IMG/VR virus record: IMGVR_UViG_3300036859_000343
Location: 1 to 29,159 of that record
Direction: 5' to 3' (one strand)
Source of the DNA: a virus
Length of the DNA: 29,159 nucleotides
Part shown: positions 1 through 6,227 of the stretch, in pieces
Layout: each line of letters opens with the position of its first letter
Position numbering within the stretch: the first letter of the stretch is position 1
Position numbers and translations under genes: made by a program
Notes under the pieces: model-generated
Told to the model about the DNA's origin: nothing
The model's input: the letters and a program-made list of their open reading frames with translations, nothing else
The model's database searches: none

Positions 1-217
1 CAGCCGGTGCTCGACCTCGACGGGGGACCGTCGGCGGGTGATGGGGCCAGCACCGAGTCGGTAGGTCTCCCCGGCAAGGGTACCGACGCTGCACCGGGGA
101 CGCTCACATCACCCGCCGAGGATTCCCCGGCCGTCGCTACGGCGCCAGGAGCTGCTACCGACAACGGTGAGGCTCAGGAGACCGAGGGGGACGGCGACGC
201 GGCTCGGAGTCCGGCTT
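1..217. repeat. Terminal redundancy, left copy (matches 28943-29159)
   Basis: Bases 1-217 match 28943-29159 base for base except position 128 (C) against 29070 (T). The repeat lies wholly inside a coding region, and the frame is continuous across the junction. This is the usual signature of a circular or circularly permuted genome assembled with an overlap, rather than a functional repeat. The repeat reaches both ends of the window, so only its overlap length is seen. Confidence 0.95.
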
Positions 218-267
218 CACCTGTGGGCTCCCGTGTCGTCGCCCCCGCCGGGGACGCCGATGCCTGA
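1..267 (+). CDS. RecB/Cas4-like nuclease, C-terminal end (gene continues from the window's other end)
   Basis: This is the last 88 codons of the nuclease gene that starts at 28133. Joining base 28942 to base 1 keeps the reading frame and gives a 358-residue protein. The part here lies outside the nuclease fold: it is a low-complexity tail rich in Gly, Ala, Pro, Ser, Thr and acidic residues, probably disordered. Codon 43 is Pro here (base 128 = C) but Leu in the other copy (base 29070 = T). The stop at 265-267 overlaps the start of the next gene at 260. Any ATG inside this segment is only an internal Met. Confidence 0.85.
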   Translation, partial: QPVLDLDGGPSAGDGASTESVGLPGKGTDAAPGTLTSPAEDSPAVATAPGAATDNGEAQETEGDGDAARSPASPVGSRVVAPAGDADA

Positions 268-529
268 GCCAGTGACAAGCGATGTCGTCGTGACCAAGCC
301 CTTCATGACGCCGGTGAGCGAGTGGGGGCTTTGGTCGCTGGTCTACATGCAGGTCTGCGCGTACGGCGAGACGCCACCCGAGCGGATTGAGGAAGTCGCG
401 AACGCCGAGAACCCACCGGGCACGTCGAGTGCCTGGCACTTGACGACCGAAGGCCCCGACGGTCAGGACTTTGCACCCGTGCCGTGCGCCGAGAACCCGG
501 CACGCCTACATCACATGCTGAGCTGCTGA
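260..529 (+). CDS. Small conserved-type phage protein of unknown function (89 aa)
   Basis: The ATG at 260 overlaps the end of the nuclease gene by 8 bases, and the stop overlaps the next start (TGATG). The protein is soluble and acidic, with several aromatic residues. It has a central NPPGTSS motif and a PCxxNPxRxHxML ending that closes on a final Cys. Small proteins with this PPGTS...PC...P.R.H layout are familiar from actinobacterial phages as hypothetical proteins. Its position between a nuclease and a probable annealing protein suggests a link to recombination, but nothing in the residues proves this. Confidence 0.7.
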   Translation: MPEPVTSDVVVTKPFMTPVSEWGLWSLVYMQVCAYGETPPERIEEVANAENPPGTSSAWHLTTEGPDGQDFAPVPCAENPARLHHMLSC

Positions 530-1536
530 TGACTGAGCCCGCCGCTGACCTCGCGCGCCGCACGCCCGACGCCCTCGACAAGATCGTCGGCACCGGGGAC
601 ACCCGCGCCATGCTTGAGCAGGTCGAACGGAACGTCCGCGACGTCATCGCCGTGGCTCGTGACCGAGGCTTCGTTCAACGGTATGGCGGCTCGCAACACG
701 AGTTCTTCGGCTTCCCCGCTTGGAGTTTGCTGGCCTTGACCTACGGTCTCGTGCCGTTCGTCGAGTGGACGCGCAAGCTCGAAGATGGTTGGGAGGCAAG
801 GGCTGTCGTCCGCACGCGCGACGGCGACGAGGTGGCCGCGGCCGAGGCGATGTGCACGCGCGGCGAGCGGAACCGTCGCCAGGCTGACGATCACACACTC
901 CGAGCTATGGCACAGACGAGGGCCATGCGGAACGCTCTGCGATCCTGCCTCGGTGCCGCACTGGTCTTGAGCGGATTTGATTTCGCCGACCCGGAAGGAC
1001 CGGCCACGCGCGAGCAAGTCGGTCTATTGCATCAGCTCGAACGCGAGATCGGCATGAGCCACGACGAAGGCCATGCGATGGCCAAGGTCGAGTCATACAA
1101 GCACCTCAATCGCGAGGATGCCTCCACGCTGATTGACCGCTGGACGGCGATGCGCGACGAACTTCAGGGCGGGGGAGCGGGCACGCCGCCAACCTCCATG
1201 GGAACGGGCGAACGCGGCCCCCGCCCGGATTCTTCCGACGCCAGTTCAACCTCTCTTTCCGGCGTCGGGACCGAGGAGTCCCTCGGTGACGCGAGCGCGA
1301 CGGCGTTTGGGGAAGGCGTCACGACCGCGAGCGACTCGGGGGACTCCTCACCAGCATCGCCCGAGGCATGGGCGCGCGCGCCGAAGGACATGACGCTATC
1401 AGGCGCGGTGAAGCTCGCGGGCAAGCTGCGGCAGGAGAACCGGATCACCGGCAACGTGCCGCGGCGTAAGGCTGAGTTCACCACCGAGCAGCTCACGAAG
1501 GTCGCGGCAGCGTGGCGGGACGGTGAACGCGGATGA
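529..1536 (+). CDS. Probable phage single-strand annealing / recombination protein
   Basis: A 335-residue protein starting at ATG 529 in a TGATG overlap. An upstream in-frame start at 484 is less likely. Residues about 50-160 hold an alpha/beta core: a GFPAWS segment, a GWEARAVVRTRDG strand pair, then the helix MAQTRAMRNALR followed by GxALVLSGFDF. The AQTRAxxxALR helix is typical of phage proteins grouped with Rad52/Erf/RecT-type annealing factors. Residues about 160-215 form a small helical domain (T.EQ..LL..LE....S......EAS.LIDRW), often found at the end of such proteins. Next comes a Ser/Gly/Thr-rich linker (about 215-290) and a basic helical tail. It lies two genes after a RecB-type nuclease, consistent with an exonuclease plus annealing pair. 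The exact family is uncertain. The last 27 codons are duplicated at 2503-2585. Confidence 0.5.
   Translation: MTEPAADLARRTPDALDKIVGTGDTRAMLEQVERNVRDVIAVARDRGFVQRYGGSQHEFFGFPAWSLLALTYGLVPFVEWTRKLEDGWEARAVVRTRDGDEVAAAEAMCTRGERNRRQADDHTLRAMAQTRAMRNALRSCLGAALVLSGFDFADPEGPATREQVGLLHQLEREIGMSHDEGHAMAKVESYKHLNREDASTLIDRWTAMRDELQGGGAGTPPTSMGTGERGPRPDSSDASSTSLSGVGTEESLGDASATAFGEGVTTASDSGDSSPASPEAWARAPKDMTLSGAVKLAGKLRQENRITGNVPRRKAEFTTEQLTKVAAAWRDGERG
1450..1532 (+). repeat. 83-bp direct repeat, copy A (end of the annealing protein gene)
   Basis: Bases 1450-1532 match 2503-2585 at 81 of 83 positions. The differences are 1455 C against 2508 T and 1530 C against 2583 T. Both copies are read in the same frame and both end an open reading frame, giving the tail GNVPRRKAEF...WRDGERG. 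The near identity means a recent copying event or gene conversion. Confidence 0.95.
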
Positions 1537-1820
1537 AGTACGAGGCTGTGCTAGCTCGATACGCCTGTCAATGCAAGCAGTCCTACTACCCTTGCGGCTG
1601 CGGCTGTCATTCGGGGAGTCATTGCACCATAGCCTGCGTAGGTGGGGACCACACACACTGCCTTGACCGAGGGCCGTGGTGCGGCGGTCGGTATGACCGC
1701 GAACCCGCCATCCAGGAACTCATCGCGGCGGCGGAATACGCCGTAGGACACCCGTACGAAGATGCTAAGGCAAGGCGTTTGCTCCGCGCTGCCCTCAAGG
1801 CCATGGGGAACAAACCGTGA
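1533..1820 (+). CDS. Cys/His-rich small protein (95 aa), probable zinc binder
   Basis: Starts in an ATGA overlap with the annealing protein. The first 55 residues are dense in Cys and His (CQCKQ, CGCGCHSGSHC, HTHC, WCGG), consistent with one or two zinc sites. The rest is a helical segment (QELIAAAEYAVGH...RRLLRAALKA). No known family is recognised. It sits directly before the methyltransferase and overlaps it by 4 bases, so the two are probably translationally coupled. Confidence 0.65.
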   Translation: MKYEAVLARYACQCKQSYYPCGCGCHSGSHCTIACVGGDHTHCLDRGPWCGGRYDREPAIQELIAAAEYAVGHPYEDAKARRLLRAALKAMGNKP

Positions 1821-2437
1821 AGTACCGCACCATCGTCGCCGACCCGCCGTGGCCGATGCCTGAGACTGGCGTGACGACCCGTGGTGAAACTGACGCGAAG
1901 GGTCGCTACACGGCGAAGTCGGGTCGTGTGGTGGACGGAACATGGTGGGGACGTCACCGCGGAGGGACGGTGGGCCTGGGCTATCCCACGATGACGCTTA
2001 CTGAGATTGGGGCGCTCCCGGTGGCCGAGCTTGCGGAGCCCGATGCTCATCTGTATCTCTGGACGACGAGCCGTTTCCTTGAGGACGCCTACGGCGTCGT
2101 GCGGGCATGGGGGTTCCGGCCCGCCCAACTCCTAACGTGGTGTAAGCCCCCAATGGGGATTGGGTTCGGTGGTGCGTTCGTGAACACGACCGAGTTTGTT
2201 CTATTCGCCCGCCGCGGTTCGCTCAAGGCGTTGGCCCGTGAGGACTCAACGTGGTGGAACTGGTCACGTCCGTACGAAGGCGGACACATCGCGCACTCGG
2301 CAAAGCCCGAAGCCTTCCTCGACATGGTTGAGCGCGTCTCCCCCTCTCCGCGTCTAGAACTCTTTGCCCGCCGTAACCGTCTCGGATGGGACACGTACGG
2401 CAACGAGGCCCTCGAACACATCGAGATGGAGACATGA
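1817..2437 (+). CDS. MT-A70 family adenine-N6 DNA methyltransferase
   Basis: Transfers a methyl group from S-adenosylmethionine to the N6 of adenine. The 206-residue protein starts at GTG 1817 (GTGA overlap). The catalytic DPPW motif is at residues 9-12 (VADPPWPM). The usual MT-A70 features follow: a GYPTMTLTEI segment, a LYLWTT strand near 72-77, a WCKPPMGIG strand, a TEFVLFARRG strand, and a C-terminal KPEAF...R.ELFARR motif where the family carries its conserved K-P and FAR residues. No cognate restriction gene is present, so it is an orphan methylase. Likely roles are protecting phage DNA from host restriction or marking DNA for regulation. The last 12 residues (GNEALEHIEMET) recur at the end of the mini-gene at 2779. 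Confidence 0.92.
   Translation: MKYRTIVADPPWPMPETGVTTRGETDAKGRYTAKSGRVVDGTWWGRHRGGTVGLGYPTMTLTEIGALPVAELAEPDAHLYLWTTSRFLEDAYGVVRAWGFRPAQLLTWCKPPMGIGFGGAFVNTTEFVLFARRGSLKALAREDSTWWNWSRPYEGGHIAHSAKPEAFLDMVERVSPSPRLELFARRNRLGWDTYGNEALEHIEMET
2399..2437 (+). repeat. Repeated gene-end segment, copy A (methyltransferase tail)
   Basis: These 39 bases encode GNEALEHIEMET and the stop. They resemble 2839-2877, which encodes GNEALEHVEMAT and the stop. The copies differ at several bases, so this duplication is older than the 83-bp repeat. Confidence 0.85.
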
Positions 2438-2589
2438 TCGCCCCGGTCTGCTGGCGGGGCGGCAGCTCCGGTGAACACGCCGCTGGCGGTCGTGGCTCTG
2501 CTGGCAATGTGCCGCGGCGTAAGGCTGAGTTCACCACCGAGCAGCTCACGAAGGTCGCGGCAGCGTGGCGGGACGGTGAACGTGGCTGA
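2434..2589 (+). CDS. Chimeric mini-gene: degraded zinc-knuckle head plus annealing-protein tail (51 aa)
   Basis: The ATG at 2434 overlaps the methyltransferase stop (ATGA). The head reads CWRGGSSGEHA and matches the start of the zinc-knuckle protein at 26651 (CWRCGRSGEHA), with the second Cys changed to Gly; at DNA level 2448-2482 and 26656-26690 agree at 32 of 35 positions. The last 27 residues are the tail of the annealing protein gene. The frame is open and sits in an operon overlap. Whether the product does anything is unknown; it may be a recombination remnant that keeps translational coupling. Confidence 0.5.
   Translation: MIAPVCWRGGSSGEHAAGGRGSAGNVPRRKAEFTTEQLTKVAAAWRDGERG
2503..2585 (+). 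repeat. 83-bp direct repeat, copy B
   Basis: Second copy of the 1450-1532 segment, 1053 bases downstream, with two substitutions. It forms the 3' half of the 51-residue mini-gene and contains the GTG start (2576) of the following gene. Confidence 0.95.
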
Positions 2590-2782
2590 GATTCCCGCTG
2601 GCGACGATAACAACAACACACTTGAGGTGGGTGTTCGCTGTGGACATTGCGGCGGGGACATCTACTTCCTGACCTGTCCGATCCATACCGAGGACGCCTG
2701 GGTCATCGCAAGCGAGTGTCTCTCTTGTGGGTTCCTCGCTTCGGTGGTCTGTCCCGATTGCGAGGGGAAGATCGCGGGATGA
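2576..2782 (+). CDS. Zinc-ribbon small protein (68 aa)
   Basis: Starts at GTG 2576, overlapping the mini-gene by 14 bases; GTG 2582 is an alternative. The cysteines are arranged as CGHCGG, a single C about 11 residues on (LTCPIH), ECLSCGF and CPDCEGK. Two or more CxxC knuckles indicate a zinc ribbon. The protein is acidic, with no hydrophobic segment. It overlaps the next gene by an ATGA. Function unknown. Confidence 0.6.
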   Translation: MNVAEIPAGDDNNNTLEVGVRCGHCGGDIYFLTCPIHTEDAWVIASECLSCGFLASVVCPDCEGKIAG

Positions 2783-2877
2783 CCGAGCCCATCCGCTGCC
2801 CGCGGTGCCGCCGCGCCTTCGGCGGGCACTTCACCTGGGGTAATGAAGCCCTCGAACATGTGGAGATGGCGACGTGA
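2779..2877 (+). CDS. Chimeric mini-gene: CxxC head plus methyltransferase tail (32 aa)
   Basis: The ATG at 2779 lies in an ATGA overlap and the stop at 2877 overlaps the next GTG. The head is MTEPIRCPRCRRAF, a single CxxC knuckle. The tail GNEALEHVEMAT is the same as the methyltransferase tail apart from two residues. This is the second example within 450 bases of a tiny frame made from a zinc-knuckle head and a neighbour's tail. It fits the operon spacing exactly, but its product has no known function. Confidence 0.4.
   Translation: MTEPIRCPRCRRAFGGHFTWGNEALEHVEMAT
2839..2877 (+). repeat. Repeated gene-end segment, copy B
   Basis: Encodes GNEALEHVEMAT and the stop; partner of 2399-2437. 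Confidence 0.85.
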
Positions 2878-3089
2878 CCGTCGCCGCAATTTGTAGCCAC
2901 CCGGCCCACGAGGGCTCACGTCTCGTCGAACGCCGGTCCCTCCTCGAGGAGCGCACCGAGTGGAGAGACCTGGTGACACAGGCCAGGTTCCTCGTCAGAC
3001 AGCGCCGGCGGGTTTGTCGAGACTGCGCACGGCGTGACGTCGCACGGATCGACGGTGTGACCGGAGATCAGGCGGCGATGCCGCTGTGA
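2874..3089 (+). CDS. Small basic protein with possible zinc site (71 aa)
   Basis: GTG start in a GTGA overlap on both sides. The N-terminus has CSHPAH, the centre is a charged helix (RSLLEERTEWRDLVTQARFLVRQRRR), and CRDCARRD follows. One zinc could be held by C-x3-H plus CxxC. It directly precedes the replication initiator. No family is recognised. Confidence 0.55.
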   Translation: MTVAAICSHPAHEGSRLVERRSLLEERTEWRDLVTQARFLVRQRRRVCRDCARRDVARIDGVTGDQAAMPL

Positions 3090-3922
3090 GCGACCGGATC
3101 GACCTCGGCGGTGCAGCCTGGGATGCCATCCCCCGCGCAATCCTGCGCGATGCGCGGTTGAGCCCGAAGGCGAAAGGCGGCCTCGTCACGTTGCTCTCGC
3201 ACGATGAAGGATGGGTCCGTTCCTCAATCGCGATCCTGCAGCGCGAGAATGCCTGCGGCAGAGAGCAGGCCCAAGCCATCATGCGAGAGCTGCGTGACGT
3301 GGGCTACGCCGAGCTCGTGCGCGAACGCGACCTTGAGGGGCATCTCTCGTCGCATTACATCGTCCGAGCCGAAGCCGGGGAATCCGTAGGTTCAACCCCC
3401 GAAACTATCGGGTCTCCGGTAGACGGGGAACCCGCCGGTCGGGATGCCCTGCGGTCGGGAACCCCGGCTGCAGTAGTAGATCCCCTAGACGTAGATCCCC
3501 CAGACGAAGAATCCCAAGATCAAACCCTTGCGCTCGCTACGCGAACGCGACCCCGCGATGAAGTCTTCGAGGCGCTCTGCGAGGTTGGAGGCCATGGCTG
3601 GGACGGTCTAAATACCGTCGAGCGTGGACGGCTCAATAAGGCACGAGGGCTAGCCCGCGAGAGCGACGCCACGCCAGAGATGGTTCGCCAAGCCGCTGAG
3701 CGATGGCCCGAGGTCATGGGCGACGCGACGCTTACAGCGCTAGGCGTGATGAGCAACTTCCACCGGCTGCTGTCCGGACCGGCCAGGTCGAGGCGCCAGG
3801 CCGCCGAGATGCCGCTGGACCGGATGGCCCGCGAGCTCATGGAGGGAGGTGGCGATGGTCACACATATGGCCCGAGCCCTCGCATTGCGCCTGCTGGCGA
3901 GCTACCCGGGATGGCCAATTAA
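3086..3922 (+). CDS. Phage replication initiator (winged-helix N-terminal domain, O-like)
   Basis: A 278-residue protein starting at GTG 3086 (GTGA overlap). Residues about 12-95 match the winged-helix domain of phage replication initiators and replisome organisers: IPRAILRDARLSPKAKGGLVTLLSH, then SSIAILQ...GREQAQAIMRELRDVGYAELVRERD. The middle (about 100-155) is an acidic Pro/Asp-rich linker containing VDPLDVDPPD. The C-terminal part (about 155-278) is helical and could contact the host helicase or the loader encoded next. The linker region carries short tandem DNA repeats (3476-3520), which echoes lambda, where the origin lies inside gene O. The following gene overlaps its end by 68 bases. 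Replication role is well supported; the exact family name is not. Confidence 0.75.
   Translation: MSDRIDLGGAAWDAIPRAILRDARLSPKAKGGLVTLLSHDEGWVRSSIAILQRENACGREQAQAIMRELRDVGYAELVRERDLEGHLSSHYIVRAEAGESVGSTPETIGSPVDGEPAGRDALRSGTPAAVVDPLDVDPPDEESQDQTLALATRTRPRDEVFEALCEVGGHGWDGLNTVERGRLNKARGLARESDATPEMVRQAAERWPEVMGDATLTALGVMSNFHRLLSGPARSRRQAAEMPLDRMARELMEGGGDGHTYGPSPRIAPAGELPGMAN
3476..3520 (+). repeat. Three imperfect 15-bp tandem repeats; candidate replication origin iterons
   Basis: The units are GTAGATCCCCTAGAC (3476-3490), GTAGATCCCCCAGAC (3491-3505) and the weaker GAAGAATCCCAAGAT (3506-3520). The first two differ at one base. They encode VDPLD, VDPPD and EESQD in the linker of the initiator gene, so a protein-level repeat is an alternative explanation. 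The position inside an initiator gene, followed by a slightly less G+C-rich stretch, resembles a lambda-type origin. Confidence 0.4.
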
Positions 3923-4388
3923 CGAGATGAGCATGCTCGCCCTTGCTGAGTCCCTGGATCGGATAGGGGATGACATCGCCGAGGCGGTGGCCGAGCGGGC
4001 ACGTTCGGAACTCATCAAGCCGCCATCGGTCGCGCAGCTTTATGAGATAGCGCGAGAGATCCGGAAGGAAATCGACGAGCGCGAGCACCCCGCACTAGCC
4101 GCCAGCGAGTTCCGGGAGAACATCCCGATGCCCGACGACATCCGCGCCAAGGTCCGCGCCATGGTCGATCCCGACCGCAAGCGCAAAGAGGCCGAGGCTG
4201 ATATAGCCGCGCAAGACGCGGAGTGGCAGCGGCGCAAGGCCGCGGCGATGGCCGCAGTGAGGCTCCGCGGCGTCTGTGATGGTGTCGGTCAGAAGGCTGT
4301 GCAGGTCGACGGCAAGTGGGTCTGCCCGGGCTGCGGAGAGCCTGTTTCCGAGGGCTGTCGACCACGGTCGAAGGCGGCGAAGGCGTGA
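3855..4388 (+). CDS. Helicase-loader-like protein with C-terminal zinc knuckle
   Basis: ATG 3855 is chosen because GGAGGGAGG ends 5 bases upstream; GTG 3849 is in frame but sits in that site. The 177-residue protein starts with a compact helical domain (LLASYPGWPINEMSMLALAESLDRIGDDIAEAVAERARSE..KPPSVAQLYEIAREI). The pattern of a proline/tryptophan turn, an A..I...KPPS.A.L motif and helices resembles phage G39P-type helicase loaders and other initiator partners. A long charged helix follows (about 70-135), and the end carries VCDGVG...WVCPGCGEPVSEGC, a likely zinc knuckle. It sits directly after the initiator and overlaps it, so it probably helps bring the host DnaB helicase to the origin. The loader role is an inference from fold-like pattern and context. 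Confidence 0.5.
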   Translation: MVTHMARALALRLLASYPGWPINEMSMLALAESLDRIGDDIAEAVAERARSELIKPPSVAQLYEIAREIRKEIDEREHPALAASEFRENIPMPDDIRAKVRAMVDPDRKRKEAEADIAAQDAEWQRRKAAAMAAVRLRGVCDGVGQKAVQVDGKWVCPGCGEPVSEGCRPRSKAAKA

Positions 4389-4534
4389 CCTGGACGTGGC
4401 TCAAGCCGACCGAACGAGAGGAGCGCGACGGCCACATCCGGGAGCTGTGGGCGACGGGCTTGGACCGACGGGAGATCGCCGAGAGGTTCGACCTCACCCC
4501 GCAGCGTGTCGATCAGATCGTGAGGAAGCGATGA
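4385..4534 (+). CDS. Small helix-turn-helix protein (49 aa)
   Basis: GTG 4385 overlaps the loader gene (GTGA) and the stop overlaps the next ATG. The sequence IRELWATGLDRREIAERFDLTPQRVDQIVRKR is a plain helix-turn-helix with a sigma-region-4-like second helix. It is too small to hold another domain and probably acts as a DNA-binding regulator or an accessory replication factor. Confidence 0.65.
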   Translation: MTWTWLKPTEREERDGHIRELWATGLDRREIAERFDLTPQRVDQIVRKR

Positions 4535-4704
4535 CGTGGAGCAGCGACGAGGACCTGCTGGTGACCAACAACGTCCACATGATCGACGACGAAGAGCATC
4601 CTGCGGCCTCTCTCGACGAGACGTACTGCAATCACGTTGCCGGGGTTAACTGCTGCGGGGAGTGCGAGTGCATCACGAACACCGTTGCGGCGGTCGAGAC
4701 ATGA
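4531..4704 (+). CDS. Small acidic Cys-rich protein (57 aa)
   Basis: ATGA overlaps on both sides. The first half is acidic; the second half has CNHVAG, CCGECEC and no basic patch. Cys spacing could bind one zinc. No family recognised. Confidence 0.5.
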   Translation: MTWSSDEDLLVTNNVHMIDDEEHPAASLDETYCNHVAGVNCCGECECITNTVAAVET

Positions 4705-5105
4705 GGTCGCTGGCGTTCCAGGTCTTCGGCGACCCGGTCCCCCAGGGATCGAAGCGTGCGTTCGTCGTGAAGAACCGGGCGGTCGTCGTCGACGACAACA
4801 AGGCGACGCTGCGATCGTGGCGGTCGGCAGTCATCGACGCTGCGCGCGCCGAGCTGAACGGCGACGCCCCCGATCTCGGTCCCGTCCGCATCACGCTGAT
4901 GTTCTTCCTGCGCCAGCCGAAGCGGCCGAAGGCATCGGTGCCGATCACGAAGCCTGACGTCGACAAGCTGGCGCGTGCGGTGCTCGACGGCATGACCGAT
5001 GCCGGGGTGTTCCGCGACGACTCGCAGGTGACGACGCTCACCGTGCGAAAGCGATACACGCAAGAGGCGCCGTGCGTGCGCGTGTTCGTGGACGGTGACG
5101 CGTGA
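4701..5105 (+). CDS. rusA: RusA-type Holliday junction resolvase
   Basis: A 134-residue endonuclease that cuts four-way DNA junctions during phage recombination and clears branches before packaging. The diagnostic motif is KPDVDKLARAVLDGM...VFRDDSQV at residues about 84-110. Asp86 and Asp88 of PDVDK, and the DD at 106-107, are the acidic residues expected to bind Mg2+. The N-terminus shows the usual GDPVPQGSKRA loop. Length is normal for RusA. It ends the replication and recombination part of the early operon and overlaps the next gene by a GTGA. Confidence 0.92.
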   Translation: MRSLAFQVFGDPVPQGSKRAFVVKNRAVVVDDNKATLRSWRSAVIDAARAELNGDAPDLGPVRITLMFFLRQPKRPKASVPITKPDVDKLARAVLDGMTDAGVFRDDSQVTTLTVRKRYTQEAPCVRVFVDGDA

Positions 5106-5371
5106 GAGAGAACGTGCGGGAGCTGGAATCGCTTCAGAATCAGCTTGAGCACGCCGAGGCCGAGGGCGAGAGGCTGCAAGAGGAGGGCCGTAAGGATTAC
5201 GAGGACATGCGCCGTTTCCAGGCCCAGTACATCGCGGCTGACCAAGAAGTCGAGCGACTGCGGGCAGCGCTGAAACAAATCGAGCGTGGCTCATGGAATC
5301 ACGGCAACTTGGTGTCCGGGATGACGGTGATGGAGTTCGCCCGCTCAACCCTCAAAGGGGGTGGGGAGTGA
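5102..5371 (+). CDS. Coiled-coil small protein (89 aa)
   Basis: GTG start in a GTGA overlap. Residues 1-65 form a strongly charged heptad-like helix (LESLQNQLEHAEAEGERLQEEG...ADQEVERLRAALKQIE), so it should dimerise or bundle. The tail is short. The next gene has a similar helix after a CxxC head and may interact with it. Function unknown. Confidence 0.6.
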   Translation: MRENVRELESLQNQLEHAEAEGERLQEEGRKDYEDMRRFQAQYIAADQEVERLRAALKQIERGSWNHGNLVSGMTVMEFARSTLKGGGE

Positions 5372-5700
5372 TGGGCTGGTGCGGAGACTGCGGAGCAGAA
5401 GCGGGCGGACACGCTGACTCCTGTTCGTTCTGGCAGGCCAAGGTCGAGCGGCTGCGGACGGTCAACGGAATGCTGAGAACGACGAATTGTCTCTTAGCTG
5501 AACGTGAGGCCCGCCTCCGCCGCATCCAGGAGGCAGCGAGGGACGTGGTGAACGCCGATGCAGGGTTGCGAGAGGCGAAAGCTCTACATCCCCGGCTGGT
5601 CGCCGAGATGCGGATGCAGAAGGTCGAAGCCATCGAACATCTCCGTGCTCTAGCTGAGCAACCCACCGGGGAGGTGACGCCCATACACACCGATCCGTAG
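5371..5700 (+). CDS. Zinc-knuckle plus coiled-coil protein (109 aa)
   Basis: TGATG overlap with the previous gene. The first 20 residues hold CGDCGAEAGGHADSC, a CxxC...HxxxC zinc knuckle of the style repeated in several proteins of this genome. It is followed by a long helix (KVERLRTVNGMLRTTNCLLAEREARLRRIQEAARD...). The last residues are Pro/Thr-rich. Function unknown. Confidence 0.6.
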   Translation: MGWCGDCGAEAGGHADSCSFWQAKVERLRTVNGMLRTTNCLLAEREARLRRIQEAARDVVNADAGLREAKALHPRLVAEMRMQKVEAIEHLRALAEQPTGEVTPIHTDP

Positions 5701-5741
5701 GCCGTGGCGCCGAAGCGCCCGACGACGACGGAGGTGCAGAC

Positions 5742-6227
5742 GTGAGACGAGCAACGATGACGGCCGCCATCGCCGCGCTCACCTTGGCAGGAGGGGCGAT
5801 GGAGGCCACCGGAAGCTCCGCAGAGGCCCGGCAGGCTCATCTTCTGGCAGCAGCGCCGGGGACGCAAACGCAGGAGATCAGGGAGAAGACGTGTCGATAC
5901 CAGTGGCTTCAGCGGGGAACCTGGACGGCGCGCGAGGAGCGGCGAACGGCCGAGTGTGTTACCCGGCGCTGGTCGGTCCCGGGTGGACTTTCCACCTTCC
6001 GGAGCGTGATCAGTTGCGAGAGTGGGTGGAGCCGATTCGCGTACAACCCGGTGGGACCATACGTGGGGCTTGGGCAGCATGCCCTCAGCTCATGGAGTTC
6101 TCGTTTCCGCGCGTATCGACCGCCGCTCTGGAAGATGAATCCTCGTTGGCAAAACTCCCGCACGATGCTGACGATCACGGCGCGGATGATGCACTCGGTG
6201 GGGCTTAGCCCATGGGCGTGCGCGTGA
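5742..6227 (+). CDS. Exported transglycosylase-like (SLT fold) cell-wall lytic protein
   Basis: GTG 5742 has GGAGGTG 5 bases upstream; the 41-base gap before it holds a small GGCGC/GCGCC hairpin (5706-5719). The 161-residue protein begins with an export-type signal (MRRATMTAAIAALTLAGGAM, then Ala-rich to about 38). Residues about 83-161 match the lytic transglycosylase domain: VISCESGW with the catalytic Glu near residue 93, then YNPVGPYVGLGQ...W, and a final NSRTMLTITARMMHSVGLSPWAC. It should cleave the glycan strands of peptidoglycan. Its place in the early operon, far from the lysis cassette, is unusual. The domain call is firm; the role (lysis, entry or local wall remodelling) is open. 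Confidence 0.75.
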   Translation: MRRATMTAAIAALTLAGGAMEATGSSAEARQAHLLAAAPGTQTQEIREKTCRYQWLQRGTWTAREERRTAECVTRRWSVPGGLSTFRSVISCESGWSRFAYNPVGPYVGLGQHALSSWSSRFRAYRPPLWKMNPRWQNSRTMLTITARMMHSVGLSPWACA

